Assembly: GCA_030609245.1 (NCBI GenBank)
Contig: JAUWCP010000174.1
Span: 1-5,198 of the forward strand
Length of the DNA stretch: 5,198 bases
Direction: 5' to 3'
DNA from: Hyphomicrobium sp.
GTDB lineage: Bacteria > Pseudomonadota > Alphaproteobacteria > Rhizobiales > Hyphomicrobiaceae
A program made the position numbers and the translations under genes. Positions 1 through 5,198 of this stretch are shown piece after piece. The number at the start of each line of letters is the position of its first letter. The stretch's first letter is position 1. The notes under the pieces are model-generated. The model had not been told where the DNA came from, ran no database searches, and saw only the letters and a program-made list of their open reading frames with translations.

Positions 1-27
1 CATCCGCAGCGCGACATAACAATAGCC

Positions 28-1131
28 CTATCCATCAGAAGATTGGGCCTTCAAGCGCGTGAAATGGCCCATTTTGCGGCCGGGGCGGGCCTCCGACTTG
101 CCGTAGAGATGGAGGCATACGCCAGGCTCGGCGGCAAGGCGTCGCCAATCGTTCGCTTCCTCCCCGACGAGATTGCTCATCTGAGCGTCGGAATGGCGAT
201 CGGTTGTACCCAGTGGCCAGCCAACAACCGCGCGCATGTGGTTCTCGAATTGGCTGACCTGGCAAGCATCGATCGTCCAGTGGCCACTGTTGTGCACGCG
301 AGGCGCAATCTCATTGACGATCAACGGCTCAGAGTGCTCGCCGCCCACATAGAACATTTCGACGGCCAATACACCGACGTGATCGAGAGCGGTGGCAATC
401 TGTTCGGCAATGTGGCGCGCACGCGCCTGATGCGGCGGTGGAAGATTCGAGGGTACAGAAGACGTTCGCAGGATTCCGCCTTCGTGGTGGTTGAGGGCAA
501 TGTCATAGAAGCGCGTCTCGCCGGCGGCGTTGCGCACAACCAGAACGGAAACCTCGCAAGCAAACTCCACGACGGACTCAAGCACGGCCGCCCGGCGGCC
601 ATTCTCATCGAACGCGGAGGCCATCTCTTCTGCATTCGCGATGCGCACTTGCCCCTTGCCATCATAGCCGAGCCGGCGCGTCTTTAGAATTGCGGGGAGG
701 CCTACGGTGCCGATCGCCGCATCGAAATCCGCTTCGGAATCTATGGCGGCGAAGGGTGCGATGGGGATGCCGAGTTTGGAGATAAATCGTTTTTCGACGA
801 GCCGGTCTTGTGAGGCCTCAAGCGACTTTGATCCTGGGCGCACCGGCTTGATGCGTTCGATCGCAGCGGCAGCCGAGAGCGGTACGTTCTCAAACTCGTA
901 GGTGACAACGTCAACATCGGCTGCGAAGGCTGCGAGCTTGGCCGCATCGTCGAAGGCCCCGATCATCGAACTTGCCGCCACGTCGCAAGCGGGGCCGGCG
1001 ACATCGGTATAGACGCGGCATTTAAAGCCAAGGCGTGCCGCAGCGAGGATCAGCATACGTCCGAGCTGACCGCCACCTAATATGCCAATGGTCGACCCTG
1101 GCGGAAGCGCCTGCATCCTTTGGTGCCTCAC
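28..1131 (-). CDS. purK: PurK, N5-carboxyaminoimidazole ribonucleotide synthetase
   Basis: This cytosolic ATP-grasp enzyme uses ATP and bicarbonate to convert aminoimidazole ribonucleotide (AIR) to N5-CAIR, the step before PurE in purine synthesis. The 367-residue product has the usual family length. It opens with the PurK signature GILGGGQLGRML (about 16-27), then VVTYEFENVP (75-84), the ATP-grasp stretch ILKTRRLGYDGKGQ (148-161) with its lysine and glycine-rich loop, HHEGGILRTSSVP (215-227), LAVEMF (255-260) and the metal/ATP-binding NEIAPRVHNSGHWT (273-286). The C-terminal domain contains HLYGKSEARPGRKMGH (341-356). The first start is a GTG whose last two bases lie in the purE stop codon (GTGA overlap), indicating translational coupling. 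An ATG five codons in (1114-1116), with GAGG about nine bases upstream, is an equally credible start. No frameshift is seen, and the stop is TAG. Identification is secure; only the start is uncertain. Confidence 0.97.
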   Translation of the reverse strand: MRHQRMQALPPGSTIGILGGGQLGRMLILAAARLGFKCRVYTDVAGPACDVAASSMIGAFDDAAKLAAFAADVDVVTYEFENVPLSAAAAIERIKPVRPGSKSLEASQDRLVEKRFISKLGIPIAPFAAIDSEADFDAAIGTVGLPAILKTRRLGYDGKGQVRIANAEEMASAFDENGRRAAVLESVVEFACEVSVLVVRNAAGETRFYDIALNHHEGGILRTSSVPSNLPPPHQARARHIAEQIATALDHVGVLAVEMFYVGGEHSEPLIVNEIAPRVHNSGHWTIDACQVSQFENHMRAVVGWPLGTTDRHSDAQMSNLVGEEANDWRRLAAEPGVCLHLYGKSEARPGRKMGHFTRLKAQSSDG

Positions 1132-1622
1132 GCGTCCTTGGGCGCATCAGGCACGCCTGCGGTCTGCGCCGCCCGGTAAGCATCGACACGCTTTGAGAGA
1201 TTGGTGTCATCGAGCGCAAGGATCTGCGCAGCGAGAAGGGCAGCGTTGGTTGCGCCCACGTCGCCGATGGCCAGCGTTCCCACCGGTATGCCTGCGGGCA
1301 TCTGCACGATGGAGTAGAGACTGTCTTGTCCACCAAGCGATTTGGTCTGAATGGGAACCCCGAGCACAGGGAGCGGCGTCATGGAGGCCGTCATGCCGGG
1401 CAGATGCGCTGCCCCGCCAGCGCCAGCAATGATCACCTTTAGCCCACGGTCCTTGGCGGACATTGCGTATTCGGCGAGACGCGCGGGCGTGCGATGCGCG
1501 GAGACAATTCGCGTCTCATAAGGCACATCGAGCTTGTCGAGGATTGCAGCTGCGTTCTTGAGGGTTGGCCAGTCGGACTGGCTTCCCATTATGATGCCGA
1601 TGACGGCGGTCCCGTTGCTCAT
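1128..1622 (-). CDS. purE: PurE, N5-carboxyaminoimidazole ribonucleotide mutase (class I)
   Basis: PurE moves the carboxylate of N5-CAIR to carbon 4 to give CAIR, directly downstream of PurK in purine synthesis. The 164-residue product is a normal class I PurE. Visible motifs are the N-terminal substrate loop MGSQSDWPT (12-20), SAHRTP (41-46) with the histidine at 43 that corresponds to the catalytic histidine of the family, the glycine-rich AGAGGAAHLPGM (66-77), and SLGGQDSLYSIVQMPAGIPVG starting at 95, which includes the conserved QMP(A/R)G(I/V)PV turn. The ATG at 1620-1622 places MSNGTAVIGIIMGSQSD at the N-terminus, as expected, although no strong Shine-Dalgarno precedes it. It is the first gene of the purE-purK operon, and its stop overlaps the purK GTG. 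The promoter should lie in 1623-1865, but I cannot place it with confidence. Confidence 0.97.
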   Translation of the reverse strand: MSNGTAVIGIIMGSQSDWPTLKNAAAILDKLDVPYETRIVSAHRTPARLAEYAMSAKDRGLKVIIAGAGGAAHLPGMTASMTPLPVLGVPIQTKSLGGQDSLYSIVQMPAGIPVGTLAIGDVGATNAALLAAQILALDDTNLSKRVDAYRAAQTAGVPDAPKDA

Positions 1623-1681
1623 TGCTGCGTTACGTCCGGCCCATAAGGAAAGCGCGGGATTACAGGAGTGAGCCGGTCTTT

Positions 1682-1803
1682 ACAAGGGGCTTGGACGTTT
1701 ACCTTGTGGGGGCTTGCCATGTGCAGCGCGGCCGCTTTCTCGGCGGCGTGGTTCTTCTAAAGAGTCCTATCGCCAGCCACACAAACGACGTTGCGCCATT
1801 GCA
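1682..1803. ncRNA. Possible structured RNA upstream of purE (long imperfect hairpin)
   Basis: The gap between purE and the ydcH-like gene can fold into one extended, interrupted hairpin. On the plus-strand numbering, ACGT 1695-1698 pairs with ACGT 1788-1791, TTGTG 1704-1708 with CACAA 1780-1784, and GGCTTGC 1711-1717 with GCCAGCC 1772-1778 (one T/C mismatch). Further out, GGC 1688-1690 pairs with GCC 1795-1797 and CAA 1683-1685 with TTG 1799-1801. The inner 1718-1771 stretch contains a smaller stem (GCCGC/GCGGC around 1730-1746). A rod with internal loops is the general form of 6S RNA, so ssrS is one family to test, but I recognise no 6S-specific primary motif. A purE 5' leader structure, or chance pairing in GC-rich DNA, are alternatives. 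The strand cannot be decided because both strands fold. Confidence 0.25.
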
Positions 1804-1865
1804 GGAGGGAGTGCATGTGCGCCCCAGTCTGATAACGCTCTGCGCGCAAGCTGCGATGGTGTGCA

Positions 1866-2072
1866 TCAGGCAATGATGTCGGGTAGCAGTTGGTCCTCGA
1901 TCACCGCGATTCGATCCTTGATCGCGAGCTTTCTTTTTTTCAGGCGCTTTATAAGGAGTTGCTCGGCCGTTTCCGAAGCTTCGAGCGTCACGATCTCGTC
2001 GTCGAGATCACGGTGTTCTGCCCTAAGCTTAACGAGCTCCTCGCGGAGCTCTCTCTCGTCGAGACGCTGCAT
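1866..2072 (-). CDS. YdcH family small protein (DUF465), copy 1
   Basis: This 68-residue, highly charged, almost wholly helical protein matches the YdcH/DUF465 family (PF04325), whose biochemical role is unknown. The family core is the basic C-terminal helix: KRLKKRKLAIKDRIAVIED at about 42-60 has the typical RLK-x-x-KL-x-x-KD-x-I pattern. The N-terminal half (LDERELREELVKLRAEHRDL) carries a heptad-like pattern of leucines and charged residues that should form a helical hairpin or short coiled coil. There is no signal peptide or membrane segment, so it is probably cytosolic. The ATG at 2070-2072 is the natural start; the Shine-Dalgarno is weak (a GGACCGG stretch). It is divergent from a second DUF465 gene at 2346 and lies upstream of purE in the same direction, but the 243-base gap suggests a separate transcript. 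Family assignment is firm; function is unassigned. Confidence 0.88.
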   Translation of the reverse strand: MQRLDERELREELVKLRAEHRDLDDEIVTLEASETAEQLLIKRLKKRKLAIKDRIAVIEDQLLPDIIA

Positions 2073-2087
2073 TTTGCCGGTCCGGTC

Positions 2088-2112
2088 AAGACCCGCCCAT
2101 CATAAGACCCGC
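2088..2112. repeat. Pair of 9-bp direct repeats (AAGACCCGC) in the ydcH leader
   Basis: AAGACCCGC occurs at 2088-2096 and again at 2104-2112, 16 bases apart, just upstream of the minus-strand ydcH-like start codon and downstream of its candidate promoter. The position would suit a regulator-binding site or a leader element. Two short copies in GC-rich DNA may also be chance. Confidence 0.35.
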
Positions 2113-2157
2113 GCGCGTAAACTATCGGCGTGTTGAGTACATATGGCAAGCGACAGC

Positions 2158-2186
2158 CTAATTGAAGTACACAAATTCTATGTCAA
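2158..2186 (-). promoter_or_regulatory. Candidate sigma-70-type promoter for ydcH copy 1
   Basis: On the minus strand a perfect TTGACA (-35, plus positions 2181-2186) is followed after 17 bases by AATTAG (2158-2163), a poor match to the -10 consensus. It lies in the AT-rich part of the divergent intergenic region, about 86 bases from the start codon of the ydcH-like gene. The exact -35 and the correct spacing support it; the weak -10 keeps confidence low. Confidence 0.35.
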
Positions 2187-2334
2187 AACCGAAGCTTAGG
2201 CTCGATACACGGCGTATACGAATGTTTCACTTTGTATCAAATTGCGCCTTTGCTTGGTGTTTACAAACGGGTGCGCAGGTTGGACAAACGCGCCACAATC
2301 TGTCACCTTGAGCCTGTTTCTTCAACATTCTCAT

Positions 2335-2339
2335 GGAGG
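2335..2339 (+). promoter_or_regulatory. Shine-Dalgarno GGAGG deciding the start of ydcH copy 2
   Basis: GGAGG at 2335-2339 lies six bases before the ATG at 2346 and only three before the in-frame ATG at 2343. This favours 2346 as the start. The open frame extends back to 2232, but that upstream stretch does not resemble the DUF465 family and falls in AT-rich intergenic DNA. Confidence 0.75.
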
Positions 2340-2345
2340 TCCATG

Positions 2346-2525
2346 ATGGCGCTTGTAGCTCACCTTGCAGAGCTAGCGGAGAAGCATCGGGTTCTCAAAC
2401 GTAAGATTGAGAACGAGGTTGCCCGGCCGGGCTCCGACGATCTGGAGATTCACCGGCTTAAGGTCGAAAAGCTGAAGATTAAGGATGAGATTGCGCGCCT
2501 CCAGGACGGAGAGGTGCGGCACTAA
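2346..2525 (+). CDS. YdcH family small protein (DUF465), copy 2
   Basis: This 59-residue, charged, helical protein belongs to the same YdcH/DUF465 family as the divergent gene at 1866-2072. The N-terminal helix is MALVAHLAELAEKHRVLKRKI, a short linker AR-PGSDD (about 26-32) forms the usual turn, and the family core HRLKVEKLKIKDEIARLQ spans about 36-53. The -RP-x-x-DD- turn before RLK...KL..KDEI is typical of this family, so this copy is closer to the common family form than copy 1, which lacks it. No membrane segment or signal is present. The start at 2346 is set by GGAGG six bases upstream. It is the only plus-strand gene, ends with TAA, and is followed within 55 bases by a clear intrinsic terminator, so it is probably monocistronic. 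Function is unknown. Confidence 0.88.
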   Translation: MALVAHLAELAEKHRVLKRKIENEVARPGSDDLEIHRLKVEKLKIKDEIARLQDGEVRH

Positions 2526-2534
2526 CCTCCCTCC

Positions 2535-2554
2535 GCGAGCGGTTTTCCGCTCGC
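2535..2554 (+). other. Perfect 8-bp hairpin with TTTT loop downstream of ydcH copy 2
   Basis: GCGAGCGG (2535-2542) and CCGCTCGC (2547-2554) form a perfect stem closed by a TTTT loop, ten bases after the stop codon. No T tract follows, so it is not a classical terminator. It could stabilise the mRNA 3' end or assist the terminator 26 bases further on. Its right arm overlaps a 12-bp palindrome, GCCAATATTGGC (2553-2564), which could compete for folding. Confidence 0.6.
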
Positions 2555-2579
2555 CAATATTGGCAAGAAGCCTTGTGAT

Positions 2580-2612
2580 CCGGCCCGCTCGATCGGGGGG
2601 GCCGGTTTTTTT
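2580..2612 (+). terminator. Rho-independent terminator after ydcH copy 2
   Basis: CCGGCCC (2580-2586) pairs perfectly with GGGCCGG (2599-2605), with a 12-base loop, and seven T residues (2606-2612) follow at once. This is a standard intrinsic terminator for the plus-strand gene ending at 2525. It lies in a convergent gap before the synthetase gene that ends at 2665. The opposite strand has no T tract after the stem, so it should not work well in that direction. Confidence 0.85.
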
Positions 2613-2664
2613 GTGGGATCACACCTGGAGGATGCGTTCGAAGCGAAGCGGCCGGGACTCATGC

Positions 2665-4293
2665 TCACGCCTTTTTCGCCATCTCGCGAAGTTTGAACTT
2701 TTGGATTTTGCCCGTGGACGTCTTGGGTATTTCGGCGAAGACGACGTAGCGCGGGCACTTGTAGCGCGCGAGCCCTTCCCGGCACCATGCGATAAGCTCG
2801 TCTGCGGTCGCAGCAGCGCCCGGGCGTAGCTCGATGAAGGCGCAAGGCGTCTCGCCCCACTTCTCGTCCGGCTTGGCGACGACGGCGCAATAGGCGACCG
2901 CTGGGTGCTTGTAGAGCACGTCCTCTACCTCGATCGATGAGATGTTCTCACCACCCGAGATGATGATGTCCTTTGAGCGGTCCTTCAGTTGGATGTAGCC
3001 GTCAGGATACAACACACCAAGGTCACCGGAGTGGAACCAGCCGCCAGCAAACGCTTCTTGCGTGGCGAGCGGATTCTTCAAGTAGCCCTTCATGACGATG
3101 TTGCCGCGAAACATGACCTCGCCCAGAGTCTCGCCGTCGGCCGGCACGCGCGTCATGGTCACTGGGTCCATCACGCTTAAGTCTTCCAGCGCGACGTAGC
3201 GCACACCCTGGCGCGATCGTTTGCGCGCGCGTGTGGTGTCGTCGAGCTTGTTCCAATCCGAGTTCCACTCGTTCACGGTCGCTGGCCCGTAAGTCTCGGT
3301 TAGTCCGTAGAGGTGGGTCAGATGAAAGCCCGCCGCGGTCATGGCGTCGAGCACGGATTGAGGCGGCGGCGCTGCGGCGTGATTGACGCACACGCGGTGT
3401 GAAATCGGCCGCCTCTCGTCATCGTTGGCATTGAGCAATGTCGACATGACGATCGGTGCGCCGGACAGATGCGTAACACCATGATCGGTGATGGCCTGGT
3501 ACATGGCTTTCGCACGTACCCATCTGAGGCAAACGTGTATTCCCGCTACCACTGAAAGGGACCAGGGAAAGCACCACCCGTTGCAATGAAACATCGGCAG
3601 CGTCCACAGATAGACAGGGTGCAGACCCATACCGGTTTCGATGGTATTGGCGTAGCACATGAGCGCTGCGCCGCGGTGGTGGTAAACAACGCCCTTGGGA
3701 TTGCCGGTCGTGCCAGACGTGTAGTTGAGCGTGATCGCGTCCCATTCATCCAAGGGCATGCGCCAGGCAAATTCGGGGTCGCCCTGAGCGATGAGTTCGT
3801 CATAGTCGTCGCTAGAGTGACGCTCTCCGCTCTGGGGGAATTCCTTGTCATCGTAGTCGATGATGATCGGTTTGACCTTTGCCAGCGCCAAAGCCTCTTT
3901 CATGGTCGCTGAGAACTCGCGGTCCACGATGAGCAGCTTGGTATTCGCGTGGTCGAGCTGGAAGGCGACGACGTGCGGATCAAGGCGTGTGTTGATCGAA
4001 TGCAGAACCGCGCCAGTCATGGGCACACCGTAGTGCGCATCGAGCATGGGCGGCGTGTTGGAGAGCATCACGGAGACAGTGTCGCCAGGGCCGATGGAGC
4101 GGCTGGCGAGCACGGAAGCAAGCCGGCGGCAGCGCGCGTAGAATTCCGCGTAGCTAATACGCGTATCACCGTGGATGACGGCCGTATGGATAGGATAGAT
4201 CGCGGCTGCTCGTTGCAGGAATTGTAGCGGCGTTAGCGGCTGATAGTTGGCAGGCGTCCTATCGAGGTGATCATTGAAGAGGCTGGAGGACAT
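2665..4293 (-). CDS. AMP-forming acyl-CoA synthetase (PRK08162/DmdB-like)
   Basis: This 542-residue member of the ANL superfamily activates a carboxylic acid as acyl-AMP and transfers the acyl group to CoA. All core motifs are intact: the P-loop YTSGTTGNPKG (191-201) followed by VVYHHRGA, the A5 motif YGLTETYGP (329-337), HSGDLG (421-426) with the ribose-binding aspartate, the hinge KDRSKDIIISGGENIS (437-452), and PKTSTGKIQK (523-532) with the A10 catalytic lysine at 529. The N-terminus (ANYQPLTPLQFLQRAA) and the NTRLDPHVVAFQLDH stretch fit the clade that holds plant AAE-type enzymes, bacterial 'acyl-CoA synthetase' PRK08162 and methylmercaptopropionate-CoA ligase DmdB. The substrate (short- or medium-chain fatty acid, aromatic acid or methylmercaptopropionate) cannot be read from the sequence. 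The start is the ATG at 4291-4293, with a weak Shine-Dalgarno. No dehydrogenase, hydratase or thiolase neighbours are present, and no terminator is seen downstream. Confidence 0.93.
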   Translation of the reverse strand: MSSSLFNDHLDRTPANYQPLTPLQFLQRAAAIYPIHTAVIHGDTRISYAEFYARCRRLASVLASRSIGPGDTVSVMLSNTPPMLDAHYGVPMTGAVLHSINTRLDPHVVAFQLDHANTKLLIVDREFSATMKEALALAKVKPIIIDYDDKEFPQSGERHSSDDYDELIAQGDPEFAWRMPLDEWDAITLNYTSGTTGNPKGVVYHHRGAALMCYANTIETGMGLHPVYLWTLPMFHCNGWCFPWSLSVVAGIHVCLRWVRAKAMYQAITDHGVTHLSGAPIVMSTLLNANDDERRPISHRVCVNHAAAPPPQSVLDAMTAAGFHLTHLYGLTETYGPATVNEWNSDWNKLDDTTRARKRSRQGVRYVALEDLSVMDPVTMTRVPADGETLGEVMFRGNIVMKGYLKNPLATQEAFAGGWFHSGDLGVLYPDGYIQLKDRSKDIIISGGENISSIEVEDVLYKHPAVAYCAVVAKPDEKWGETPCAFIELRPGAAATADELIAWCREGLARYKCPRYVVFAEIPKTSTGKIQKFKLREMAKKA

Positions 4294-4352
4294 TGCTCGG
4301 TCTGCGCTTTATGAGACGGGGTTCATCGCCGCGTCTTAAGGTCTCCGAAACG

Positions 4353-4388
4353 CTAGCGAAAGCGGCGATACTCAGCAACGCTCATCAT
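4353..4388 (-). other. Possible 11-residue leader peptide upstream of the acyl-CoA synthetase
   Basis: Between trcR and the synthetase the minus strand reads AGGAG (complement of 4391-4395), then ATG ATG, giving MMSVAEYRRFR and a TAG stop. The second ATG (4383-4385) lies five bases after AGGAG, an ideal spacing, whereas the synthetase itself has a poor ribosome site. It ends 59 bases before the synthetase start. After the stop the frame continues for nine codons to a TGA, so a degraded small gene is another reading. The frame is very short and could be chance. Confidence 0.2.
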
Positions 4389-4464
4389 ATCTCCTGGCCT
4401 GTCCCAAGCTCCGTTGCGACAATTCTACGGCGGTCCGGTGCGGCTTACACCCGCGGAGCAGTGA

Positions 4465-5198
4465 TTACTCCTTAGTGCTCTCTTCCTCGCCGGACTTCTC
4501 TTCGTCGGAACTCTCCTTTTCGCTCGACATCTCCTTCAGCTTGGCAAAAACGCGGGCTTGCTCCTCTTGGGGGGTCTCTTCCCGCACCTCCACAGGCTCG
4601 GGCGTTAAGATCTCCGCCCTGGGTCGCTCGGCGGCAACCGCCGTGGTTGCCTCGGTCGGCAGCAGCGTGCCGGCCTTCTCCATACCCTTCTGGTCCCGCT
4701 CTAAACGCCGCGCGGCCTTCATCACTTCGTTGTCGAGGTCGATCTGCGAGCACAGACCAAGCGTTACGGGATCTTGGGGCGTGAGGTTTGGGGCGTTCCA
4801 ATGGGTGCGGTCGCGGATCTGGCCGATCGTCGGCTTCGTGGTGCCAACCAGGCGCATGATCTGGCTGTCCTTGAGCTCGGGATGGTTGCGCAGGATCCAG
4901 AGCACCGCGTTGGGGCGGTCATGGCGGCGCGAGACGGGCGTGTAGCGCGGGCCCCTTTTGGTTGGCATAGGGGGTATGACGACTTTGGGCTCGGCAAGGT
5001 GGAGTTCGTGCGTGGGATCGCGCTCGGCGCTTGCAATCTCATCGCGCGTCAGCTGCGCAGACGTCACCGGGTCGAGGCCCTTGATGCCCTGGGCGACGTC
5101 ACCATCGGCGATACCCTTGACCTCAAGCACGTGCAGCCCGCAAAACGCGGCGATCTGATCGAACGTCAGCGATGTATTTTCGACCAGCCACACGGCGG
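4465..5198 (-). CDS. trcR: DUF1013 protein, TrcR-type cell-cycle transcriptional regulator (5' end outside window)
   Basis: The product matches the alphaproteobacterial DUF1013 family (PF06242), annotated as cell cycle transcriptional regulator TrcR. The visible part is about 242 residues plus an Ala codon at the edge. Numbered from the GTG codon at 5191-5193, it has a first helix-turn-helix-like segment (SLTFDQIAAFCGLHVLEVKG, 8-27), the conserved ADGDVAQGIKGLDPV (29-43), TKRGPRYTPVSRRHDRP (78-94), a second helix-turn-helix-like segment (ELKDSQIMRLVGTTKPTIGQI, 106-126) and RTHWNAPNLTPQDPVTLGLC (129-148). The tail after about 170 is low-complexity and ends in an acidic run (SSEKESSDEEKSGEEESTKE, 223-242), probably disordered. 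The GTG is an internal valine, not the start: family members read ...AVWLVENTSLTFDQIA, and the frame remains open to the edge. It should bind DNA in the cytosol. No clear terminator separates it from the synthetase gene 171 bases downstream. Confidence 0.9.
   Translation of the reverse strand, partial: AVWLVENTSLTFDQIAAFCGLHVLEVKGIADGDVAQGIKGLDPVTSAQLTRDEIASAERDPTHELHLAEPKVVIPPMPTKRGPRYTPVSRRHDRPNAVLWILRNHPELKDSQIMRLVGTTKPTIGQIRDRTHWNAPNLTPQDPVTLGLCSQIDLDNEVMKAARRLERDQKGMEKAGTLLPTEATTAVAAERPRAEILTPEPVEVREETPQEEQARVFAKLKEMSSEKESSDEEKSGEEESTKE

Noticed and set aside
43..687. 214-codon plus-strand open frame inside purK
   Set aside because: It is antisense to a fully conserved purK, has no recognisable domain and reflects the low stop frequency in GC-rich DNA.
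1622..1876. 84-codon plus-strand open frame in the purE upstream gap
   Set aside because: It has no ribosome site at its ATG, which overlaps the purE start on the other strand, no family resemblance, and it runs into the opposite-strand ydcH gene.
1714..2136. 140-codon plus-strand open frame across ydcH copy 1
   Set aside because: Its serine- and arginine-rich composition is that of a shadow frame, and it covers a real DUF465 gene on the minus strand.
2213..2220. CGTATACG palindrome as an operator
   Set aside because: A single 8-base palindrome with no second site or promoter overlap is not enough evidence.
2231..2267. TTTGTA/TACAAA inverted repeat in the divergent intergenic region
   Set aside because: Two 6-base arms 25 bases apart in an AT-rich stretch are easily expected by chance, and no flanking symmetry extends them.
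2280..2308. TTGGAC as a -35 for the plus-strand ydcH gene
   Set aside because: No acceptable -10 lies at 16-18 bases; the sequence there is TCACCT.
2232..2345. N-terminal extension of ydcH copy 2 from the ATG at 2232
   Set aside because: The extra 38 residues do not fit the family length, and GGAGG at 2335-2339 points to the ATG at 2346.
3949..4227. Plus-strand open frame opposite the acyl-CoA synthetase N-terminus
   Set aside because: It is antisense to a conserved coding region, with no domain and no ribosome site.
4294..4464. Promoter or terminator between trcR and the acyl-CoA synthetase
   Set aside because: A TATGAT is present on the minus strand, but no -35 match lies at a suitable distance, and no stem with a T tract was found.

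Overview
This window looks like ordinary chromosomal sequence from a GC-rich alphaproteobacterium, most likely of the order Hyphomicrobiales (Rhizobiales). The clues are a DUF1013/TrcR-type cell-cycle regulator, which is confined to Alphaproteobacteria as far as I know, two small YdcH/DUF465 proteins beside purE-purK, and a PRK08162/DmdB-like acyl-CoA synthetase. The genus cannot be fixed from what is visible. I see no transposase, integrase, phage gene, CRISPR array, tRNA or rRNA.

From left to right: purK (28-1131) and purE (1128-1622) lie on the minus strand and overlap in a GTGA, so they form a translationally coupled operon, read purE then purK. Together they carry out the two-step carboxylation of AIR to CAIR in purine synthesis. 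Upstream of purE is a 243-base gap (1623-1865) with a long imperfect hairpin that may be a structured RNA. Next is a minus-strand ydcH-like gene (1866-2072). A 273-base, more AT-rich divergent intergenic region (2073-2345) follows, then a second ydcH-like gene on the plus strand (2346-2525). That gene ends in two hairpins, the second a convincing intrinsic terminator (2580-2612).

The right half is all minus strand. A complete 542-residue AMP-forming acyl-CoA synthetase (2665-4293) is preceded by a 171-base gap that holds an 11-codon reading frame with a good Shine-Dalgarno. The last gene is the trcR/DUF1013 gene (4465 to the edge), whose true start lies outside the window.

Functionally the window joins purine synthesis (purE, purK), acyl or short-chain acid activation (the synthetase) and a cell-cycle regulator. 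Apart from purE-purK there is no evidence that these genes act in one pathway. I found no convincing new multi-gene system. The items most worth checking are the possible structured RNA upstream of purE, the divergent pair of DUF465 paralogues and the short leader-like frame ahead of the synthetase.
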